Source: an uncultured Collinsella sp. | Lineage (GTDB): Bacteria > Actinomycetota > Coriobacteriia > Coriobacteriales > Coriobacteriaceae | NCBI GenBank assembly: GCA_905197385.1 | Contig: CAJJYO010000110.1 | Span: forward strand, 1-5,705 | DNA length: 5,705 nucleotides | Reading direction: 5' to 3' | Shown: positions 1 to 4,902 of the stretch, piece by piece | Position numbering within the stretch: position 1 is the first letter of the stretch | Layout of the letters: each line of letters starts with the position of its first letter | Notes under the pieces: model-generated | What the model saw: the letters and a program-made list of their open reading frames with translations, nothing else | Database searches by the model: none | Told to the model about the DNA's origin: nothing | Position numbers and translations under genes: made by a program

Positions 1-1052
1 GCACCGATGACGTACATCATGATCAGGAACAGGACGTTTTCGCGGGCGCTGCGGTTGGTGCGGAACAGCACCAGGTAGCCCACACCAGCAGAGATGAGCG
101 TGCCGGCGAGCATCGGGGCCAGCTGCAGCGCGCCTTCCAGGTACAGTTGTGTGATGACGACGCTGGCCGAGCAGTTGGGAATCAGGCCGACAAGCGCCGA
201 ACCCAGGACGGCGAGCGTCTCGTTGCCACGCAGGAACTGCTCGATCGCGGACTCGCCGAAGGTCTCGAGCACGGCGACCAGAATCAGCGTCACCAGAAAA
301 ATGAATACCGATACCTGCACGGTGTGCGAGATGGCGCTGCGAATAATCGACAGGAGGGGCGCGCCCTCGTGAGAGCGGGAGTGACCGTGGCCATCATGGT
401 GTTCATGCTCGTCCTCATGACCGTGATCGTGGCCATGTCCGTGTTCGTGCTCGTCCTCGTCTTCATCGCAACCGCAATGGTCGCGCTCGCACAGCTCATG
501 GATGTGATCGGCGCTCACGCCCGCCTCGGCCACCTCGTCGATGATGTCACCGCCAGTGTGGTCGTCGTGCGCGCAGTTCACGTGGGCCGGGTTGGCCGCG
601 GTTCCCAGCACGGTACGGCGAATCGCCGCATGCGCGCGAGCGTTACGACGCAGGCCGCGAATGGCGGCGTCCACGATAAAGCCCGTGACCAGCGCGATCA
701 GTGCCTTCGAAGCCAAAAGCATCGCCATGGTCTGCACGGGCACCTGCTCGGCGAGCAACAGCGGCAGCATCTCATCGGAGGTCGAAAGGAACACCGCCAC
801 CAACGTGCCCAAGGTCACGACACGACCGGCGTACAGCGTTGCCGCCATGGCCGAAAAGCCGCACTGCGGCACCATACCCAGCAACGAGCCAACCACGGGA
901 CCTGCGGCGCCGGCGCGCTTGATGGCCCCGTTAACGCGGTCGCCCGCGACGTGCTCAAGTGTCTCGAGGGCCAGATACGTCACCAACAAAAACGGCACAA
1001 GCGAGAGCGTGTCCTTGCCGGCGTCGAGCAGAATATCAATCAGCAAATCCAT
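1..1052 (-). CDS. Putative 10-TM heavy-metal/manganese exporter, DUF2899/ArsP_2-like (C-terminus off the window edge)
   Basis: An open frame of 350 codons runs from an ATG at 1052 to the left edge without a stop. It encodes an integral membrane protein with two similar membrane halves separated by a hydrophilic loop. Each half carries a matching motif: VPQCGFS (about residues 61-67) and IPNCSAS (291-297). This internal duplication with P-x-C is what I associate with the putative heavy-metal/manganese exporter family annotated as DUF2899/ArsP_2, also called 'arsenic efflux protein' or 'putative manganese transporter'. The loop (about 155-228) has Cys160, 188, 193 and 195 and a tract with 12 His between residues 202 and 228, probably a metal sensor or chelator. 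An AAAGG lies 11 nt before the start. The predicted role is export of a divalent metal across the cytoplasmic membrane. The substrate cannot be read from sequence, and the family name itself is uncertain. Frames open on the opposite strand here are shadows. Confidence 0.8.
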   Translation of the reverse strand, partial: MDLLIDILLDAGKDTLSLVPFLLVTYLALETLEHVAGDRVNGAIKRAGAAGPVVGSLLGMVPQCGFSAMAATLYAGRVVTLGTLVAVFLSTSDEMLPLLLAEQVPVQTMAMLLASKALIALVTGFIVDAAIRGLRRNARAHAAIRRTVLGTAANPAHVNCAHDDHTGGDIIDEVAEAGVSADHIHELCERDHCGCDEDEDEHEHGHGHDHGHEDEHEHHDGHGHSRSHEGAPLLSIIRSAISHTVQVSVFIFLVTLILVAVLETFGESAIEQFLRGNETLAVLGSALVGLIPNCSASVVITQLYLEGALQLAPMLAGTLISAGVGYLVLFRTNRSARENVLFLIMMYVIG

Positions 1053-1084
1053 GACGGATGGAACCTTTCGTGTCTTTCGGCAGC

Positions 1085-1142
1085 ATTGTAAAAGTCCTAG
1101 CGGTCAACTAGGGTATTGTAGTAGACCTAGGCGTGGTGCCAA
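1085..1142 (-). promoter_or_regulatory. Promoter with repeated CCTAG operator-like sites for the exporter gene
   Basis: On the minus strand, TTGGCA (1142-1137) is followed after 16 bp by TACAAT (1120-1115), a good sigma-70-type promoter that would start transcription near 1108 and leave a leader of about 55 nt. The spacer contains the palindrome CCTAGG (1126-1131). Two more half-sites form an inverted repeat, CCTAG (1096-1100) N7 CTAGG (1108-1112), over the predicted start. A 16-bp direct repeat (ATTGTA-N4-TCCTAG at 1085-1100 and ATTGTA-N4-ACCTAG at 1115-1130; 13 of 16 bases agree) recurs at 30 bp. Sites placed this way fit a repressor. A DtxR/MntR-type metalloregulator is an inference from the metal-exporter context and the TAGG/CCTA half-sites. 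Confidence 0.55.
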
Positions 1143-1152
1143 TAGTTGCCCA

Positions 1153-1161
1153 TGGTAAACT
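1153..1161 (+). promoter_or_regulatory. Possible extended -10 element for the exonuclease gene
   Basis: TGGTAAACT matches an extended -10 (TG-N-TAAACT) about 64 nt before the start codon at 1225. I see no convincing -35 box at the usual spacing, so this is only a weak candidate. It would make the two divergent genes share an intergenic region of 172 bp with back-to-back promoters. Confidence 0.25.
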
Positions 1162-1224
1162 ATCATCTCGCCACATCTTAATGACCCTGAGCCGCACGAC
1201 GCGGCCCATCCAAGGAGAAGTTAT

Positions 1225-2193
1225 ATGAACGTTTCACAAGCACTCGAATACGAGCGCCAGCCGTTTATTCCCATGTTTATCTATGGCGATCACGGCGCCA
1301 TGGAGTCCGAGCGCCAGAAGGGCGAAGAGGCCCTCAAGGTGCTCGAGACCGAGTACTTTACCGCCGAGGGCGACCCCAGCTTCGACTTTGCCACCGTGCG
1401 CGACCTGGCTGACCGCAACCGCGACCTGTGCGACCAGATTGGCGAGGCACGCCTGCGCAACGTGACGCCCGCGACGCTTTCGCGCGGCCTGTCCGATGCC
1501 GACACCTGCGCCGCCATCGGCAAGATGCAAAAGCGCACCGCCGCGTCCGTTATGCGCGAGATCCGCGGCGACCGCGACGCGCTCGGCGTCGCCTACGCTC
1601 GCAAGCCCATCCAAGGCACGGTGCTGGGCATCGACATCGAGACCACCGGTCGCGCGCCCGAGCGCGGCTACATCATCAACGTGGGCTGGGAAATCATGGA
1701 CCTCACCAGCGACGCCGTGCCGCATGACGCCGAGGCGCATTACTGCGGCCTGCCCGACATCTACCGCGGCGAGGATGTGCCGTTGTCGAATATCCACCAT
1801 ATCACCTGGGACGACATCGACGGCAAAAAGCCGTTCCGCGAGAACAAGGAACTGCAGAAGCAGCTGCTCAAGCTTATGAAGAAGTACCCGTACATGGCGC
1901 ATAACGCCGCGTTCGAGGACAGCTGGTTCAAAATTCATCTGGACGGTTACGCCGAGGCACGCCGCGCCGGCAAGATCATCGTCATCGACTCGCGCCAGAT
2001 CTGCCGCAGCCTGGATGCCGACGTCCGCTCGCTCCCCCGCGAATCCGCCCCCGCCGCGCTCGAGAACTGGGCGCGCCGCCGTGGAACCCTCGCCGCCGAC
2101 GCCAACGAGCAGCATCTGGGCCTGGACGACACCGACCTCATGCTCCGCACCGTCCAAGCCGAGTTCAACCTCAAGAACCTATTCGCCAAGTAG
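1225..2193 (+). CDS. DEDDh-family 3'-5' exonuclease domain protein
   Basis: This 322-aa protein has a C-terminal RNase H-fold exonuclease of the DnaQ/epsilon-like DEDDh type. The Exo I motif is GIDIETTG (catalytic Asp137 and Glu139), Exo II is HNAAFEDSWF (227-236, probable Asp232), and Exo III is HLGLDD (His297 and Asp302, the H-x4-D of the DEDDh subgroup). All catalytic positions are present, so it should be an active metal-dependent 3'-5' exonuclease on DNA or RNA. The first 130 residues are charged, partly helical and not recognisable to me. They contain no polymerase, BRCT or helicase signature. The start is supported by AAGGAG at 1212-1217, 7 nt before ATG. The gene is monocistronic and divergent from the metal exporter. 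Codon use is GC-rich, like the two end modules and unlike the next gene. It may act in repair, proofreading or RNA turnover. The substrate is not determinable. Confidence 0.85.
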   Translation: MNVSQALEYERQPFIPMFIYGDHGAMESERQKGEEALKVLETEYFTAEGDPSFDFATVRDLADRNRDLCDQIGEARLRNVTPATLSRGLSDADTCAAIGKMQKRTAASVMREIRGDRDALGVAYARKPIQGTVLGIDIETTGRAPERGYIINVGWEIMDLTSDAVPHDAEAHYCGLPDIYRGEDVPLSNIHHITWDDIDGKKPFRENKELQKQLLKLMKKYPYMAHNAAFEDSWFKIHLDGYAEARRAGKIIVIDSRQICRSLDADVRSLPRESAPAALENWARRRGTLAADANEQHLGLDDTDLMLRTVQAEFNLKNLFAK

Positions 2194-2332
2194 AAACGCC
2201 TGCGACAAACCCCGGCGTAGATCACGAGCGGTCTCGCAGCGGGAAACCCCGCAGTGGGGCCGCCCTACGTTCCACAGATAGATTTGCCATCACAAATTCT
2301 GAACACTCATTGCGAACGATTTCGGCCAATTC

Positions 2333-2354
2333 CCGACACGTAATTCGTTGTCGG
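2333..2354. repeat. Short inverted repeat (possible operator or hairpin)
   Basis: CCGACA and TGTCGG form a perfect 6-bp inverted repeat around a 10-nt centre. An alternative pairing with one bulged T extends it to 8 bp (CCGACACG). No T-tract follows, so it does not look like a terminator. It lies about 50 bp upstream of the -10-like sequence, where a regulator could bind. Confidence 0.35.
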
Positions 2355-2377
2355 ATGGTGATGCGTCGATATCAAAT

Positions 2378-2407
2378 GTGCGGCAATTGAGTATTTATAT
2401 GCTATAG
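2378..2407 (+). repeat. Partial copy of the inverted-repeat motif GTGC..AAT-N-GAGTATT..CTATAG
   Basis: GTGC, AAT, GAGTATT and CTATAG occur here in the same order and, apart from one base, the same spacing as on the minus strand of 3978-3948, the inner part of the right arm of the 255-bp element. About 20 positions agree over 30. The copy overlaps an extended -10-like TGCTATAGC (2400-2408), so it may be a regulatory site for the gene at 2545. Chance similarity in AT-rich DNA cannot be excluded. Confidence 0.35.
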
Positions 2408-2544
2408 CTAAGCTGCGAAAACTTTTATTTAGGGCATACCAACTCATAATTGCGTCAAGCTTTTGGACAGCATTTGGTTAGACCTCTAAAACGGCTTTTC
2501 CACTCAGCGCCGTCAACACGGCATTAGCTGACACGATATATATC

Positions 2545-3735
2545 ATGAGTATCGTATTGTCACATACCACTGCAAAAGCGGTCTACCAGGCCGCGCATTC
2601 GGTGTCTGCGAAAGGCATCGAGTCCTGTAGCCCTGCCGCGATTTACGGATCATGTCCCACCGGAACGTTCCTTGACGCAGCCGCAGAATGGCTCACCAAA
2701 CATGATGTTTCCCTCGACACAAATGATTCCCTCGAGGTGATGGTGTTTGATCGCAGGAATGCGCGCTATGCAATGAACTGTCAATGCCACGTTTCTTCAA
2801 AACGATTCTCGAACTCACGCTTTATAGAGCTCAAAGATGGCATCTTCATTGTTGGCGTTGAGCTTTGCGCACTTCAGGCCGCCACCTATCTTTCTTTTCG
2901 CGAACTAGTGGAGTACTACTTTGAACTGTGCGGCGCTTATTCCCTTGGAACCGACTCTTCCACCTCCTATACCGAGCGTTTCGCGCTCACCTCGACCGAG
3001 AGGTTAAAGCAGTTCTTTAATTCCATTACCAGATGCGACGGTCTGGCCCTTGCCCGAAAGGCGATCCAATGTGTGCGCGACGGATGCCGGTCTCCTATGG
3101 AAACAGCCTTTGTCATGATGTTAACGCTGCCCAAAAGCGAAGGAGGGCTTGGTATTAAGGGAATTGAGACCGATTACGAGGTGCAGGTCACCACTGCCGC
3201 AAAGAATCTCACGAGACGCAAAAAGTTCTTTATGGATGCGTATCTAAAGAAATCTCGCACAGACATTGAATACAACGGTTTTTATCATGACGCGGAAGAA
3301 GACCGCGCCATCGATGAGGAGCGCAAGAATGCACTTGCGTCCATGGGGTACGGAATCATCACCGTCAGCCGTTATTCCTTTATGCATGCCAGCTCTTTTG
3401 TTAGGGTCATGGAAGCAATCCAGCGGAAAGAGGGCGTACGCCCCTCGCGTCTGCCAAAAGACTTTCAAATCATGCAAGAGGACCTGAGACAGTTTGTGCT
3501 CAGAAGGTTTATAGAAGAGAAAAAGCGAATTCAGAAGCAGCTTCGCCAGGATTCCGAAGAGCGTCAACGAATCGACCTCGAAAAAGCAACGCTCGAAGGC
3601 ATCACGCTGGATGACCCGACAATTAATGAAGTTCCGGCAATCGATGACATGCAGACTGTCGAATCCGACAGCCCATCATTTGCCCAAACAAGCAGCCTCG
3701 CGCCCGAGGACAGGGTCTTCGGGGCCGGAGACTAG
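2545..3735 (+). CDS. Orphan protein with a Vsr/DUF559-like PD-(D/E)XK nuclease domain
   Basis: This 396-aa protein has no signal peptide or membrane segment. Residues about 183-292 look like the endonuclease-like domain of DUF559/Vsr-type proteins: SPMET (Glu186), FFMDAYL (Asp231), IEYNG (Glu242, with Asn244 in place of the usual Lys), His248, then D-x6-R-x3-L-x3-G (253-268) and a final helix. The first 180 residues resemble the N-terminal part of AbiEi-like coriobacterial proteins, which I hold only loosely. Residues 305-350 are a charged, probably coiled helix, and the tail from 350 is acidic and disordered. No good ribosome binding site precedes ATG 2545, and TATATAT abuts it, so the start is less certain. 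The SHTTA opening and the long open frame favour it. Codon use is less GC-biased, with AGA/AGG arginine codons rare in neighbouring genes, which suggests horizontal acquisition. No methylase, antitoxin or partner gene lies beside it. Role unknown. Confidence 0.75.
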   Translation: MSIVLSHTTAKAVYQAAHSVSAKGIESCSPAAIYGSCPTGTFLDAAAEWLTKHDVSLDTNDSLEVMVFDRRNARYAMNCQCHVSSKRFSNSRFIELKDGIFIVGVELCALQAATYLSFRELVEYYFELCGAYSLGTDSSTSYTERFALTSTERLKQFFNSITRCDGLALARKAIQCVRDGCRSPMETAFVMMLTLPKSEGGLGIKGIETDYEVQVTTAAKNLTRRKKFFMDAYLKKSRTDIEYNGFYHDAEEDRAIDEERKNALASMGYGIITVSRYSFMHASSFVRVMEAIQRKEGVRPSRLPKDFQIMQEDLRQFVLRRFIEEKKRIQKQLRQDSEERQRIDLEKATLEGITLDDPTINEVPAIDDMQTVESDSPSFAQTSSLAPEDRVFGAGD

Positions 3736-3744
3736 GCCGGCTAA

Positions 3745-3999
3745 CAAGGTGGGTACCCTAGCGACGTGCAAAATTGCGAGTATTCAGCAGGGTCGGGTGT
3801 CTATCACCCTCGAGTGGATCCAAATGTGAAGCGAAATCACTCTTGCGTGAGAGCGTTAGGCAACATTTGAGGAAGAACTCATCGGATTAACACCCTAAGA
3901 TAACTCTTGAACTGCATTATATGACCTGCAATAAATTAGCGGACCCCCTATAGTTGCAGAATACTCCATTTTTTGCACGGCACGAGGGTACCCACCTTG
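3745..3999. repeat. 255-bp non-coding element bounded by 45-bp imperfect inverted repeats (MITE-like)
   Basis: The left arm (3745-3789) and the right arm (3955-3999, reverse complement) agree at 37 of 45 positions with no gaps. The outer 15 bp, CAAGGTGGGTACCCT, are identical, followed by shared GTGCAAAA and GAGTATTC blocks. The interior has no credible gene. It holds a small hairpin (GGGTG at 3795-3799 with CACCC at 3805-3809) and is AT-rich. It begins 9 nt after the stop codon of the nuclease-like gene. Long terminal inverted repeats around a short non-coding core fit a non-autonomous transposon. However, I see no target-site duplication in the flanks, so a paired set of protein-binding sites is an alternative, and each arm contains the palindrome GGGTACCC. 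Confidence 0.6.
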
Positions 4000-4081
4000 G
4001 CATCGACTATCAAAAAACGCTCAGTCCGGGATCTCGTCACCTATTCCCCATCATTTTGTACAACGAATTACCTGAACGTCA
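4000..4081. other. Short AT-rich spacer before the efflux operon
   Basis: Nothing recognisable lies between the end of the inverted-repeat element and the arsR promoter. I see no gene, strong hairpin or terminator in it. Confidence 0.5.
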
Positions 4082-4109
4082 TTGACATATGAACATGCAC
4101 TCATATAAT
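4082..4109 (+). promoter_or_regulatory. Consensus sigma-70 promoter of the metal-efflux operon
   Basis: TTGACA (4082-4087) and TATAAT (4104-4109) are both perfect consensus hexamers separated by 16 bp. Transcription should start near 4116, giving a leader of about 40 nt. Such a strong promoter needs tight repression, which fits the operators lying over it. Confidence 0.85.
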
Positions 4110-4142
4110 CGAAAGTAAATTATATGAGCGCATGTTCATATG
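4086..4142. promoter_or_regulatory. Twin inverted ArsR/SmtB-type operators at the arsR promoter
   Basis: Two 24-bp sequences (4086-4109 and 4119-4142) are reverse complements at 23 of 24 positions, separated by 9 bp. Each copy is itself an imperfect palindrome: ATATGA at one end and TCATAT at the other, with the TGAACA-type half-site known from SmtB/CzrA-family operators. The first copy fills the space between the -35 and -10 boxes and overlaps both. The second covers the region from the transcription start to the ribosome binding site. Two dimers could therefore bind and block both RNA polymerase binding and early elongation. Autoregulation by the protein encoded at 4156 is the natural inference. 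Confidence 0.8.
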
Positions 4143-4155
4143 AAAGGATATTGCA

Positions 4156-4521
4156 ATGAGCATCCGCGTTGATGAAACGAAACTCGACATCGAGGCCACC
4201 GAACCCGCGATCCCGACCACCTGCTCGCCCGAGGACCTTCCCGACGAGGAGCTTCTCTACGACCTCGCCGACCTGTTCAAGGTCTTCAGCGACACCACGC
4301 GCATCAAGATCCTCTATGCCCTCATGGGCCGCGAGCTCTGCGTGGCAGACATCGCCGAAGCGACCGAAACCTCGCAGTCCGCGGTGTCGCACCAGCTGCG
4401 CACACTCAAGCAGTCGCACCTGGTTAAATTCCGGCGCGACGGGCGCAATATCCTCTACTCGCTCGCCGACGACCACGTCTACACCATGCTCAACCAAGGC
4501 ATGAGCCACATCTGCGAATAG
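4156..4521 (+). CDS. ArsR/SmtB-family metal-sensing repressor, Zn-type alpha-5 site
   Basis: This 121-aa winged-helix repressor has the family core LADLFKVFSDTTRIKILYAL (37-56), the recognition helix with SQSAVSHQLRTLK (73-85), and a beta-wing with FRRDGRNILYSL (92-103). The C-terminal helix has Asp105, His107, His118 and Glu121, which match the D-x-H-x10-H-x2-E spacing of the alpha-5 Zn site of SmtB and CzrA. The alpha-3 position reads ELCVAD, with only one Cys instead of the ELCVCD pair of CadC/ArsR types, so an alpha-3 thiolate site is unlikely. The N-terminus is about 30 residues of acidic extension with Cys23. AAAGGA at 4143-4148, 7 nt before ATG, supports the start. It should bind its own promoter and the site before the ATPase gene and release DNA on binding Zn (perhaps Cd, Co or Pb). 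Confidence 0.92.
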   Translation: MSIRVDETKLDIEATEPAIPTTCSPEDLPDEELLYDLADLFKVFSDTTRIKILYALMGRELCVADIAEATETSQSAVSHQLRTLKQSHLVKFRRDGRNILYSLADDHVYTMLNQGMSHICE

Positions 4522-4583
4522 CGACCAACCACGGTACCAGCGCGGCCTGCACCCAAGCCGCAAATACAGAGAAAGGAACCCCC

Positions 4584-4802
4584 ATGAAAAAGCAGTTCAA
4601 GCTCGACGAAATCGACTGCGCCAACTGTGCGCGCGAGCTTCAGGACGAGCTGGCCAAGCTCGAGGGCGTCAAATCCGTGTCCGTCAACTTCATGACCCAA
4701 AAATTGACGCTCGAAGCCGATGACGCCGAGTTCGACGAGGTACTCAACCGCGTTGTAGAGTTTACGGCCGACGCCGAGCCGGACTGCGAGATCATTCTCT
4801 AG
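4584..4802 (+). CDS. Stand-alone HMA metal-binding protein (soluble metallochaperone-like)
   Basis: This 72-aa protein is a single heavy-metal-associated domain of ferredoxin-like fold. The metal motif is I-D-C-A-N-C (Cys12 and Cys15) near the N-terminus, followed by a helix and GVKSVSVNFMTQKLTLE (28-44), the usual second and third strands. An Asp directly before the first Cys is typical of the Zn/Cd/Pb-binding HMA domains of ZntA/CadA pumps, whereas copper HMAs usually have Met-x-Cys without Asp. An extra Cys68 lies near the C-terminus. AAAGGA at 4572-4577 precedes the ATG by 6 nt. It follows arsR after 62 nt and precedes an ATPase without its own HMA domain, so it probably delivers metal to that pump or regulates it in trans. 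Confidence 0.88.
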   Translation: MKKQFKLDEIDCANCARELQDELAKLEGVKSVSVNFMTQKLTLEADDAEFDEVLNRVVEFTADAEPDCEIIL

Positions 4803-4823
4803 CCCGGGTTTACGCCAACCTGC

Positions 4824-4847
4824 AAGGCCGCGCTTGCCGCGGCCTTT
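4824..4847 (+). terminator. Possible intrinsic terminator or attenuating hairpin after the HMA gene
   Basis: AAGGCCGCG (4824-4832) and CGCGGCCTT (4838-4846) form a perfect 9-bp stem with a 5-nt loop, 22 nt after the HMA stop codon. Only three T residues follow, interrupted by GC, so termination is probably partial. It would lower expression of the ATPase relative to the regulator and HMA protein, or end the first transcript so that the ATPase depends on its own promoter. Confidence 0.5.
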
Positions 4848-4856
4848 GCTCGCGAA

Positions 4857-4880
4857 ATTATATGAGCGAGTGTTCATTCA
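4857..4880. promoter_or_regulatory. Third ArsR-type operator, upstream of the ATPase gene
   Basis: This 24-bp sequence shares its first 12 bases (ATTATATGAGCG) and the TGTTCAT block with the downstream operator of arsR (4119-4142); 20 of 24 positions agree, in the same orientation. It sits 8 nt before the GGGAGG ribosome binding site. A weak promoter may overlap it (TTGCCG at 4834-4839 and TATATG at 4859-4864, spacing 19). It suggests that the ATPase is separately controlled by the same repressor, either at an internal promoter or by a roadblock. Confidence 0.7.
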
Positions 4881-4902
4881 TTCAAATGGGAGGATACGAG
4901 TC

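Larger units (their letters stand above)
2194..2544. other. Gene-free, AT-rich upstream region of the orphan nuclease-like gene
   Basis: No credible coding frame fills this 351-bp stretch. The first 80 bp are still GC-rich and contain overlapping short hairpins (GCGGG-AAAC-CCCGC around 2238-2251, then CCCC/GGGG) without a U-tract, so no clear terminator for the exonuclease gene can be assigned. From about 2281 the DNA becomes AT-rich. It contains the inverted repeat CCGACA (2333-2338) / TGTCGG (2349-2354), an extended -10-like TGCTATAGC (2400-2408), and a partial copy of the motif found in the inverted-repeat element downstream of the next gene. Confidence 0.6.

Noticed and set aside
1053..1108. 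A yybP-ykoY-type manganese riboswitch before the exporter
   Set aside because: The leader from the predicted start site to the ATG is only about 55 nt, too short, and I see none of the conserved loop sequences.
147..1158. Long plus-strand open frames (147-1091 and 541-1158)
   Set aside because: They lie opposite the membrane exporter gene, whose minus-strand translation shows clear membrane segments and the paired P-x-C motifs. The plus-strand products are His/Arg/Gln-rich nonsense.
1191..1205. Small hairpin GCCGC-ACGAC-GCGGC before the exonuclease gene
   Set aside because: A 5-bp stem without a T-tract is expected by chance in GC-rich DNA, and it leaves the ribosome binding site free. No terminator or riboswitch is supported.
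1234..2157. A 307-codon open frame on the minus strand opposite the exonuclease gene
   Set aside because: It is a GC-rich antisense shadow. The plus strand has a strong ribosome binding site and complete catalytic motifs, while the minus-frame protein is low-complexity Ala/Val/Gly/Arg with no recognisable motif.
3724..3742. GCCGG/CCGGC pairing across the stop codon of the nuclease-like gene as a terminator
   Set aside because: The stem is only 5 bp, has no U-tract, and half of it lies inside the coding sequence.
3611..3829. A 72-codon plus-strand frame across the end of the nuclease gene and the left repeat arm
   Set aside because: It mostly overlaps the nuclease gene in another frame, has no convincing ribosome binding site, and gives no recognisable protein.
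4120..4877. Minus-strand open frames opposite arsR and the HMA gene (4120-4563 and 4479-4877)
   Set aside because: Both lie antisense to well-supported genes with good ribosome binding sites and family motifs. They are shadows of GC-rich codons.
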